Assembly: GCA_945888705.1 (NCBI GenBank)
Contig: CAMDAQ010000008.1
Location: 1-40,491, forward strand
Origin: Singulisphaera sp. GP187
Lineage (GTDB): Bacteria; Planctomycetota; Phycisphaerae; Phycisphaerales; SM1A02
Direction of reading: 5' to 3'
Length of the DNA stretch: 40,491 bases
Of the stretch, positions 34,205 through 40,491 are shown one piece after another (within the stretch, counting starts at the first letter, position 1; each line of letters starts with the position of its first letter). A program made the position numbers and the translations under genes. The notes under the pieces are model-generated. The model ran no database searches, had not been told where the DNA came from, and was given only the letters and a program-made list of their open reading frames with translations.

Positions 34205-36004
34205 ATGATGACCGCCCCGCTCGTCGTCCTTCAGCTCGCCTTCCTGCAGGATGCCGCCGTGCCCGCGCAACCTCCGGCGCCCGCGCCAACTCCGGCCCCC
34301 GCACCGGCCTCCGAGCCGACCAAGCCCACGCCACCGCCAACGAGCTTTGGTGAACTCGTCTCGCTTGAGGCGCTCGAGCAGTCACTGCGGCAGCTCGCTG
34401 CAGCGAGCGATGGAAAGGTCACGCTCTCGTCGATCGGCACCAGCACGGCCGGCCGGACCATCCACGCGCTGCACGCGACGAACCAGCCCAAGCGCAAGGT
34501 GCCCGTGCCCGCGGTGCTGATCGTGGCGGGCCTCGACGGCTGGCATCGCTCAGGAAGCTTGGTGGCCGCCGGTGTCGCGGAGCGCTTCGCGCTCGAGCAG
34601 CGGGCTGCGATCGATGCTCGAACCGTGCTCGATGGACTCGACCTGTGGGTGATCCCCGTGGCGAATCCCGATGCGTGGGCCACGGGCCTCGGTCGCCCGC
34701 AGGACCACGCCGGCCGAGTGGGCACGGGGATCGACGATGACCGCGATGGCCGCGTCGATGAGGATGCCCCGCGCGATGTCAATGGTGATGGCGTGATCGC
34801 CATGATGCGTCGACTCGACTGTCCTTCAGATGCGCCTGCGACACGCGTGGCCGATGCGGCCGATCCACGGCTCGACCGTGCGCCGGATGGCGCCAAGGGT
34901 GAACTCGCCGCGTTCTCGCTGGTAATCGAAGGCCTTGACCAGGATGGCGACGGCAGCGTGGGCGAGGATGCCATCGGCGGCATCACCGTGGATGCGAACT
35001 TCCCCCACCTCTGGCGAGAATTCGCCGCCGATGCCGCTCGATTCCCGCTCGAGGCTCCCGAAGCCAAGGCCCTCGCCGAGTTCATCCGCACCCATCCGGG
35101 GCTCGGAGCGGTCTATGTCCTCGGGCGCCAGGATTCGCTGGCGCGCACGCCCAACCATGAGCGGCGCGACATCACGGGCCGCACGCCGGTCTTCATCGAT
35201 GGCGATGACAAGGCGCTCTATGAACGCATCGGCAAGCTCTACCGCGACTCGACCGGGATCGAGCGCGCGCGCGACGCCGCACACGAGGGTTCGTTCGCAG
35301 CATGGTGCTACGCGCATCGCGGGCTGCCCACGTTCTGCAGCCAGGTCTGGCAGCGGCCGGATCCCTCGCCGCCGCCAGAGGACAAGAAGCCAGAGGACAA
35401 GAAGGATGCTCCCAAGCCCAACGACGAGGAGTCCGCGGCGTGGCTTGCATGGAGCGATCGCGATCAAGGCGGCCGGGGCTTCCTGCCATGGAAGCCGTTC
35501 GACCACCCAACCCTGGGCAAGGTCGAGATCGGAGGCTGGGCACCGGGCTTTCGCACCGAGCCACCGGGCGCCCTGCTGCCCGAGCTCATCACCAAGCACG
35601 CGGGTTTCGTCGCTGCGCTCGCCGGTGAATCCGCGCGCGTGCGCGTGGAGCGCGTGAAGGCGCGCGAGATCGCACCGGGCGTCACGGAGATCACGGTCGA
35701 CCTCGTCAATGATGGCCGCATGCCGATGACGACCTCGATGGCCCGCACCAACGATGCCGTGCCGCCGCTGCGCCTGCGGGCCAAGGTCGGTGTCGATGCG
35801 CTGCTCTCGGGCGACATCGAACGCCGCATCGAGCGGCTCGACCCGGGCTCGCGCGCGAGCGTCTCGTGGACGGTGCGGCGCGCCCCAAAGTCCCTCGTCG
35901 AGATCGGTGTGCACTACCCGAACGGACGCTTCGACCGGGTCATGGTGGATGATGATGCGCTGCCCCACGGCGGTCGCGTGCTCGAAGGAGGCTGGGAATG
36001 GTGA
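34205..36004 (+). CDS. M14 zinc-carboxypeptidase-like protein lacking zinc ligands
   Basis: This 599-aa paralogue of the next gene is probably secreted, with an N-terminal hydrophobic stretch and then a Pro/Ala-rich linker to about 46. The M14 fold is recognisable (TLSSIGTSTAGRTIHAL, LWVIPVANPDAW) and has Ca-type loops DDDRDGRVDED and DVNGDG and DQDGDGSVGED. Compared with the next protein, the HxxE zinc motif is HRSG (114-117), the substrate-binding NR is NF (265-266), and the third zinc His region reads LGRQDS. It is therefore a predicted pseudoenzyme. A Lys/Glu/Pro-rich linker (about 392-415) and a beta-rich C-terminal domain follow. It overlaps the active gene by 7 bp. Confidence 0.8.
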   Translation: MMTAPLVVLQLAFLQDAAVPAQPPAPAPTPAPAPASEPTKPTPPPTSFGELVSLEALEQSLRQLAAASDGKVTLSSIGTSTAGRTIHALHATNQPKRKVPVPAVLIVAGLDGWHRSGSLVAAGVAERFALEQRAAIDARTVLDGLDLWVIPVANPDAWATGLGRPQDHAGRVGTGIDDDRDGRVDEDAPRDVNGDGVIAMMRRLDCPSDAPATRVADAADPRLDRAPDGAKGELAAFSLVIEGLDQDGDGSVGEDAIGGITVDANFPHLWREFAADAARFPLEAPEAKALAEFIRTHPGLGAVYVLGRQDSLARTPNHERRDITGRTPVFIDGDDKALYERIGKLYRDSTGIERARDAAHEGSFAAWCYAHRGLPTFCSQVWQRPDPSPPPEDKKPEDKKDAPKPNDEESAAWLAWSDRDQGGRGFLPWKPFDHPTLGKVEIGGWAPGFRTEPPGALLPELITKHAGFVAALAGESARVRVERVKAREIAPGVTEITVDLVNDGRMPMTTSMARTNDAVPPLRLRAKVGVDALLSGDIERRIERLDPGSRASVSWTVRRAPKSLVEIGVHYPNGRFDRVMVDDDALPHGGRVLEGGWEW

Positions 36005-37749
36005 TGGCTCCGATGATCGTGATCGCAGCGGCGGCGTTCGCGCCGCAGGATGCCCTGCCGAGCAAGTCGGGCATCGCGTGGAACCGCTATCGCGACTACG
36101 ACGAGCTGCTCGAGGCCGTGCGGCAGATCGCCGCACGTTCGCCGGACCTCGTGCGCATCGAGGAGATCGGCAAGAGCGCCCTCGGCCGGCCGATGGTCGT
36201 GGCGATCGTCAACAACCCGGCGACCGGCCCCGAGGCCTCGAAGCCCGCGATGTGGATCGACGGCAACATCCACGGCAACGAAGTGCAGGCCGGCGAGGTC
36301 GTGGGCTACACGCTCGATGCGCTCTGCAACGCGCACGGCCGGGTGCCGGAGCTCACGGAACTCATCGACCGCTCGGTCTTCTACCTCTGCCCGAGTGTGA
36401 ATCCCGATGGCCGCGATGAGTGGTTCAGCAAGGCCCACACGCCGCACTCCAACCGCACCGGGCTGCAGCCGTTCGACAACGATCGCGACGGCGAACTCGA
36501 CGAGGATGGCCCGGATGACCTTGACGGCGACGGGTCGATCGGCCAGATGTGGCGCAAGGATCCCAACGGCACGCACCGTCGCGATCCGCGCGACCCGCGG
36601 CGATTCACGCCGGTGTCGCGCGAACCCAAGCCCGACGGCACCTTGGAACGCGGCGACTGGAGCTTCGCCGGCGAGGAAGGGATCGACAACGACGGCGATG
36701 GCCGCGTGAACGAGGATGGCCAGGGCGGCTATGACATGAACCGCAACTGGCCGAGCGACTGGCAACCGGACCACGTCCAGCGCGGCGCGGGGCCGTGGCC
36801 GCTCTCCTACCCGGAAACGCGCTGCGTGGCGGAGTTCATCCTGGCTCGCCCGAACATCGCCGCGGTGCAGAGCTACCACAACGCCGGCGGGATGATCCTG
36901 CGCGGCCCGGGCGCGCAATACAACGAGTCGGCCTACCCCGCGAGCGATCGCGCTGCCTATGACGCGATCGCCGCCGCTGGCGCGCAGATGCTCCCTGCCT
37001 ACCGGCCGATGGTGATCTACAAGGATCTCTACACCGTGCATGGCGGCTTCGTGAACTGGACCGCCGAGGGCCTGGGCATCGTCTCGTTCACCAACGAGCT
37101 CTGGAGCGACCAGCGCATCATGCAGAACGGGCAGGACCCCAACGAGGAGCAGCGGGCGCGGTGGCGCGACGATGTCCTTTTCGGGCGCACCTTCAAGAAC
37201 TGGACCGAAGTGCAGCATCCGACGCTCGGCACCATCCTGGTGGGCGGGCAGAACAAGTGGTCCAGCCGCGTCACGCCGCACTTCATGCTCGAGGAAGAGT
37301 GCCACCGCAACTTCGCGTTCACGACCTTCCATGCGAGCCAGATCCCGCTCCTCCGGGCTGGCCACACGCGCGTACGATCGCTCAGCGAAGGCGTGTGGGA
37401 AGTCTCGGTCGAGGTGTGCAACGATCGACGCATCCCCACGCGCACCGGTCGTGCCGCAGATCGCGGCATCGCGCGGCCTGATCTCCTGTCGATCGGGCTC
37501 ACCGATCCTGCTGGCGTGGTCGCCGCGGGCGGCGTGGCTGAGGGGGGCGTGCTCGATCGCACCTTCACGCCGGTCAAGGCGGAGCCAAGCCGGCTACGGG
37601 TCGAGCGCGGCATTCCCGGCCTTGGTTCGACGGTCTTCCGGTTCATCGTGCGCGCGAGCGCAGGATCGACGGCACGGCTTCGATACGAGAGCCAGAAGGC
37701 AACGCCACTGGACGTCGAGGTCGTGCTGCAGGAGCCCGTCGCGCCGTGA
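35998..37749 (+). CDS. M14 family zinc carboxypeptidase
   Basis: This 583-aa protein has a short signal-like N terminus (MVMAPMIVIAAAAFA) and a full M14 catalytic site: HGNE (92-95), NPDGRD (135-140), NR in DMNRNWP (248-249), His in QSYHN (294) and catalytic Glu in FTNE (367). The catalytic domain contains Asp-rich insertions (DNDRDGELDED, DLDGDGS, DNDGDGRVNED) that resemble EF-hand/dockerin calcium loops. A beta-rich domain of about 150 residues closes the protein. It should remove C-terminal residues from peptides or act on wall peptides outside the cytoplasm. The ATG at 35998 has AAGGAGG 6 nt upstream. It overlaps the upstream pseudoenzyme gene by 7 bp and the flavoprotein by 4 bp. Confidence 0.9.
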   Translation: MVMAPMIVIAAAAFAPQDALPSKSGIAWNRYRDYDELLEAVRQIAARSPDLVRIEEIGKSALGRPMVVAIVNNPATGPEASKPAMWIDGNIHGNEVQAGEVVGYTLDALCNAHGRVPELTELIDRSVFYLCPSVNPDGRDEWFSKAHTPHSNRTGLQPFDNDRDGELDEDGPDDLDGDGSIGQMWRKDPNGTHRRDPRDPRRFTPVSREPKPDGTLERGDWSFAGEEGIDNDGDGRVNEDGQGGYDMNRNWPSDWQPDHVQRGAGPWPLSYPETRCVAEFILARPNIAAVQSYHNAGGMILRGPGAQYNESAYPASDRAAYDAIAAAGAQMLPAYRPMVIYKDLYTVHGGFVNWTAEGLGIVSFTNELWSDQRIMQNGQDPNEEQRARWRDDVLFGRTFKNWTEVQHPTLGTILVGGQNKWSSRVTPHFMLEEECHRNFAFTTFHASQIPLLRAGHTRVRSLSEGVWEVSVEVCNDRRIPTRTGRAADRGIARPDLLSIGLTDPAGVVAAGGVAEGGVLDRTFTPVKAEPSRLRVERGIPGLGSTVFRFIVRASAGSTARLRYESQKATPLDVEVVLQEPVAP

Positions 37750-39023
37750 CCGTGCCGGCCGAGGCTGACCTGTGCATCGTCGGCGCCGGGGCCGCGGGCT
37801 TGATGGCAGCCGTCGCCGCGGGGCGGTCGATGCAGGCGAACGGCGCACCGGGCACGATCGTCGCGCTCGACGGCGCGAAGACGCTCGGGGCCAAGATCCT
37901 CGTCGCCGGAGGCGGCCGATGCAACGTCACGCATTGGCGGGTCACCGAATCGGAGTACGCGGTCAACCGGCCGGCCGTGCGCAGTGTGCTGAGGCGTTTC
38001 GGCGCCGACGAAACCGTGCGGTTCTTCGCCGAGCTCGGCGTGGAGCTCAAGCGCGAGGACACCGGAAAGCTCTTCCCCGTCACCGACAGCGCGCGCACGG
38101 TGCTCAACGCGCTGCTGAGGGCGGTCGAGGATGCAGGCGCAACGATTGTGCACCCTGCCCGCGTCACGGGCGTGAGCCGCAGCGAGCAGGGCTTCACGAT
38201 CACGGGCGAGTGGGGCTCGATGCGTGCCGCGCGCGTGATCCTGGCCACAGGCGGCATGGCGCTGCCGCGCAGCGGATCGGATGGAGCCGGCTACGAATTC
38301 GCGCGGGCGCTGGGCCACACGCTCACGCCAGCGATCAGGCCTGCGCTCGTGCCGCTCACGCTGCCGAGCGGGCACTGGATCACCGAACTCAGCGGGCTGA
38401 CCGTGCACGCGGAGCTTGTCCTTCGCGGGCCGACCGGCAAGCGCCTCGTGCATTTCGCCAACAGCACGCTGTGCACGCACTTCGGCCTCAGCGGCCCGAG
38501 CGTGCTCGACATCAGTCGCTACCTCCTCGATGCGCGCGATCGCGAACCGGGAACGACGCTCAGCCTGAACTGGATGCCCGGCGAAACGCCCGAAGCGGCC
38601 GACGCGTGGCTCCTGGCTGCGAAGGGCCGAGGCCTCCTGTCCGTGCTGCGCGAACGACTGCCTGAGCGCCTCGCACGAGCGATCCTGGTGCAAGCCCGAC
38701 TCGCGCCCGATGCCACGGTGCAGCAGACGCCGCGCGAGGCTCGTCGGACCCTCTTCGAACTGCTCGTCGCCACGAGCCTGCCGATCGAGGGCGACCGTGG
38801 ATTCACGCACGCGGAAGTCACGGCCGGAGGCGTGCCGATCGAGGAAGTCGACCTTGGTTCGATGGAGAGCCAGCGTTGTCCGGGGCTGTTCCTCTGCGGC
38901 GAGGTCCTTGACGTGGATGGTCGAATCGGCGGCTTCAACTTCCAGTGGGCCTGGGCGACCGGTTGGATCGCAGGCCAAGCCGCGGCGCGGGCGATCGCGC
39001 CGATCCCCCAGCCCACGGGCTGA
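37746..39023 (+). CDS. BaiN/HI0933 family FAD-dependent oxidoreductase
   Basis: This 425-aa flavoprotein has the dinucleotide motif IVGAGAAGLMAA (11-22), then the family signature KTLGAKILVAGGGRCNVTH, LATGGMALPRSGSDGAGY, and the closing GLFLCGEVLDVDGRIGGFNFQWAWATG. This is the aminoacetone oxidase/BaiN-like group, whose physiological substrates are poorly known. It starts with GTG at 37746, overlapping the carboxypeptidase stop (GTGA), so translation is probably coupled. It is the last gene of the rightward run from 31.5 kb; the convergent HIT gene ends 3 bp away, with no clear terminator between. Confidence 0.92.
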   Translation: MTVPAEADLCIVGAGAAGLMAAVAAGRSMQANGAPGTIVALDGAKTLGAKILVAGGGRCNVTHWRVTESEYAVNRPAVRSVLRRFGADETVRFFAELGVELKREDTGKLFPVTDSARTVLNALLRAVEDAGATIVHPARVTGVSRSEQGFTITGEWGSMRAARVILATGGMALPRSGSDGAGYEFARALGHTLTPAIRPALVPLTLPSGHWITELSGLTVHAELVLRGPTGKRLVHFANSTLCTHFGLSGPSVLDISRYLLDARDREPGTTLSLNWMPGETPEAADAWLLAAKGRGLLSVLRERLPERLARAILVQARLAPDATVQQTPREARRTLFELLVATSLPIEGDRGFTHAEVTAGGVPIEEVDLGSMESQRCPGLFLCGEVLDVDGRIGGFNFQWAWATGWIAGQAAARAIAPIPQPTG

Positions 39024-39026
39024 CGC

Positions 39027-39473
39027 TCAGAGCGCGGCGGCAAGCAGCGTGCGCAGGCGATGGCATGCCTCGTGGACCGCAGCACCATCGGCGGCGATCG
39101 ATGGATCGCGCATGCACGCTCGGTATCCGTCGGCAAGCCCCCACGCAGCCAGATCGTCGCGATCCGCGCGGCGCGGCACGAGATGCATGTGCAGGTGGCG
39201 CGCACTCTCGCCGAAGGCGATCGAATAGACCCGATCGACGCCCAGCGCCCGCTTCATGCACGCAGCGATGCGCGCATGCAGCACGCCGAAGCGCGCCGCG
39301 TCCTCGTCACTGAGGTCGGCCACGCCGCCGACATGATCCACCGCATCCAGCCGCAGCCAACCCGCGAGCGGACTCGGCTCAGGATGATGGATCACAAGGA
39401 AGCGGCCATCGGTCCAGAGCACGTGCCCTGCCGCTCGCGCCGCAACGTGCTGCTCGCAGACCGCGCAGTTCAC
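39027..39473 (-). CDS. HIT family hydrolase
   Basis: This 148-aa histidine-triad protein has HLHMHLVPR with the triad His93, His95 and His97. An N-terminal CAVC and His pair may bind zinc as in Hint-type proteins. HIT proteins hydrolyse nucleotide phosphoramidates or dinucleoside polyphosphates. The C-terminal extension of about 50 residues has no assigned role. The GTG start overlaps the TGA of the MazG-like gene (GTGA, 39470-39473). The two nucleotide-processing genes form a short operon. Confidence 0.9.
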   Translation of the reverse strand: MNCAVCEQHVAARAAGHVLWTDGRFLVIHHPEPSPLAGWLRLDAVDHVGGVADLSDEDAARFGVLHARIAACMKRALGVDRVYSIAFGESARHLHMHLVPRRADRDDLAAWGLADGYRACMRDPSIAADGAAVHEACHRLRTLLAAAL

Positions 39474-39754
39474 TTGGTTCCCTTGGGGCCGCCGCCCTCG
39501 AGGTACTTCTCGCGGATCGCTTCCTCAAGATCGACGCCCGCGATGTTGGCCAGCGTGCACATCCACGCCAGGCAGTCGGCGAACTCCTCGCGAAGGTTCG
39601 CCGGGTCCGGCTCGCCGCGCTCAAGCTTGCCGAGCGCATGGGCGAGCTCGCCGAACTCCTCGGCGAACCACAGGAAGGTCTTGCCCGCACCGCGCGCACT
39701 GTCCGTGGCGTAGTAGCGGTCGTGGATCAGCTTCTGGAACTCGGCTATGCGCAT
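39470..39754 (-). CDS. MazG-like nucleotide pyrophosphohydrolase
   Basis: This 94-aa all-helical protein of the MazG superfamily has the metal-binding pattern EEFGE (32-36) and EEFAD (56-60), as in single-domain MazG/iMazG enzymes. These hydrolyse NTPs or dNTPs to monophosphates, cleaning the pool of damaged nucleotides. The start is ATG 39754, with TAGAGT 6 nt before it. It overlaps the HIT gene by 4 bases. Confidence 0.88.
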   Translation of the reverse strand: MRIAEFQKLIHDRYYATDSARGAGKTFLWFAEEFGELAHALGKLERGEPDPANLREEFADCLAWMCTLANIAGVDLEEAIREKYLEGGGPKGTK

Positions 39755-39766
39755 CCGCGGACTCTA
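39752..39766 (-). promoter_or_regulatory. Predicted -10 element, leaderless start
   Basis: On the minus strand, TAGAGT (39766-39761), 6 nt (CCGCGG), then the ATG at 39754. Confidence 0.6.
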
Positions 39767-39809
39767 CGCGGCGCCGTTCGCGGTCGTCGTTGCGCTCCCT
39801 CGCGATCGT

Positions 39810-39987
39810 GCGCTCGTCCGTTCGCTTCCTCGGGTCCCTGCCGCGCGAAGGCGCGACGTTGCAAGTTCTGCAATCTTGACCCCCGAAAGTGACTTCGGAG
39901 TGATGTCAACGAGGAGTGTTCTACAGGGTGACGTACGCGGTGCGTGCCAGCGCTCGTCCTCCCGCGACCTCGGGTCCCAGCCGCGCG
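39810..39987. repeat. Pair of 38-bp imperfect direct repeats
   Basis: Unit A (39810-39847) and unit B (39950-39987) share GCGCTCGTCC, then a diverged 9-bp spacer, CTCGGGTCCC, 2 bp, and CCGCGCG, all in the same register. They lie 140 bp apart, in the gap between the MazG-like gene and tRNA-Arg. No gene is seen here. Confidence 0.65.
39876..39909. repeat. Nested inverted repeat
   Basis: TTGAC (39876-39880) with GTCAA (39905-39909) encloses CCGAA (39883-39887) with TTCGG (39894-39898). It lies between the two 38-bp repeats. An operator or a small RNA hairpin is possible. Confidence 0.45.
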
Positions 39988-39994
39988 GACGAGC
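39950..39994. repeat. Hairpin overlapping the second 38-bp repeat
   Basis: GCTCGTCC (39952-39959) pairs perfectly with GGACGAGC (39987-39994). The loop contains a smaller GACC/GGTC stem, and flanking GTGCC/GGCAC can extend the structure. It lies about 110 bp beyond the 3' end of tRNA-Arg and could be a processing or termination structure. Confidence 0.5.
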
Positions 39995-40103
39995 ACGGCA
40001 CTACGCGATTGCTTCCCTGCGGCCGTCGCGGAAAGGGGGCGCCGGCCGCGAACCATCAGCGGCGGCCTCAGCTCATCGACGCGCTCAGCGCATCGAACCA
40101 AAA

Positions 40104-40177
40104 CGTCCTGGGCGGGACTTGAACCCACAGCCTTCGCCTTCGGAGGGCGACGCTCTATCCAATTGAGCTACCAAGAC
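40104..40177 (-). tRNA. tRNA-Arg (anticodon CCG)
   Basis: The full cloverleaf is visible on the minus strand: acceptor GTCTTGG/CCAGGAC (one G-U), D-stem GCTC/GAGC, anticodon stem TCGCC/GGCGA with loop CTCCGAA, a 5-nt variable loop, and T-stem GTGGG/CCCGC with TTCAAGT. The anticodon CCG reads Arg CGG. The discriminator is G and CCA is not encoded, so it must be added after transcription. Length is 74 nt. Confidence 0.95.
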
Positions 40178-40220
40178 AACGAACGGACAAGGACTGTACC
40201 AAGGCCCCCACCGATCGCGC

Positions 40221-40235
40221 TAGCCTTGCCGCGTG
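40221..40235 (+). promoter_or_regulatory. Predicted -10 element, leaderless start
   Basis: TAGCCT at 40221-40226, 6 nt, then the GTG at 40233. Confidence 0.55.
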
Positions 40236-40491
40236 CCCGGCACGGATGCTGTCCAACGCCCCGGATCGAGCGAGTGCCGCGCGCCGTCTGCGCGCGCGCA
40301 GACCTGGGCGCTCCACACGATCACCTGTGTGAATTCGCTGGGCACCGGCGTGCTTTGGAACGGGCTGAGCTTCCTGGTCGAGCGCGAGTACGCCTACACG
40401 CGGCAGGAGACGCTGGCCCTGTACGTCGGCACCGCGCTGGCCTACGCCGTCGCGGCATGGTGGACGGGATCGCTGCTGCGGCGGCTGGGCA
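40233..40491 (+). CDS. MFS-like membrane transporter, N-terminal part (cut by window edge)
   Basis: The frame starts with GTG at 40233 and is open to the window end (86 codons). After about 24 polar residues come two hydrophobic segments: CVNSLGTGVLWNGLSFLV, then ALYVGTALAYAVAAWWTG after the linker EREYAYTRQETL. The pattern fits the first two helices of a major facilitator superfamily protein, with a polar linker between. The substrate cannot be told. A TAGCCT hexamer 6 nt before the GTG supports the start. It diverges from tRNA-Arg. Confidence 0.6.
   Translation, partial: MPGTDAVQRPGSSECRAPSARAQTWALHTITCVNSLGTGVLWNGLSFLVEREYAYTRQETLALYVGTALAYAVAAWWTGSLLRRLG

Overview
The window looks like a GC-rich chromosomal segment of a planctomycete, most likely of the Phycisphaerae/Phycisphaerales type. 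This is inferred from a single-chain SecD-SecF fusion, a PEP-CTERM-like secreted protein ending in an Arg-rich tail, a fasciclin protein with a planctomycete-style C-terminal helical domain, and a planctomycete-style integrase remnant. No rRNA gene is present to prove it. Coding density is high, and many neighbouring genes overlap by 4 bases (ATGA or GTGA).

Layout. 1-4.0 kb: the 3' part of a fasciclin (FAS1) gene, then a leftward MoxR/Mg-chelatase-type ATPase and VWA-domain pair. 4.0-6.4 kb: DASH-type cryptochrome/photolyase, a small unknown protein and a cupin_5 protein. 6.4-13.9 kb: an accessory-looking stretch with two remnants of the same tyrosine integrase (one 41-bp exact duplicate, one C-terminal fragment with the catalytic Tyr changed to Asp), an unknown HTH-like protein, a PEP-CTERM protein, an orphan AbiEi-type antitoxin with a palindromic operator, a DUF4143-type ATPase behind a duplicated 25-bp element, a GNAT-AAA+ fusion protein, and a structured intergenic region carrying two copies of a tRNA-3'-end-like sequence. 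13.9-16.0 kb: a RuvB-like AAA protein that has lost key catalytic residues and gained a transmembrane anchor, convergent with a histone-deacetylase-family gene.

16.1-23.8 kb: a leftward operon NUDIX hydrolase - rhomboid protease - tgt - yajC - secDF - LysM protein, ending in a strong intrinsic terminator. 23.8-25.6 kb: rightward MlaF/MlaD-type lipid transport genes without a permease gene. 25.7-29.3 kb: leftward OmpA-like lipoprotein and xseA-xseB-prepilin peptidase. 29.3-31.4 kb: recG, diverging from xseA across only 18 bp. 31.5-34.2 kb: LolD-like ATPase, FtsX-like permease with His-rich loops and a DUF3299 protein. 34.2-39.0 kb: an M14 pseudo-carboxypeptidase overlapping an intact M14 carboxypeptidase, then a BaiN/HI0933-type flavoprotein. 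39.0-40.5 kb: leftward HIT and MazG-like proteins, tRNA-Arg(CCG), and the start of an MFS-like transporter.

The most general signal is regulatory. At least eight genes on both strands have a TAnnnT hexamer ending exactly 6 nt before the start codon, and others are close to this. The genes whose start sits further from a promoter instead carry a clear Shine-Dalgarno sequence. This strongly suggests widespread leaderless transcription. The best candidates for undescribed biology are the GNAT-AAA+ fusion, the membrane-anchored degenerate RuvB-like protein, and the paired inactive/active M14 carboxypeptidases.
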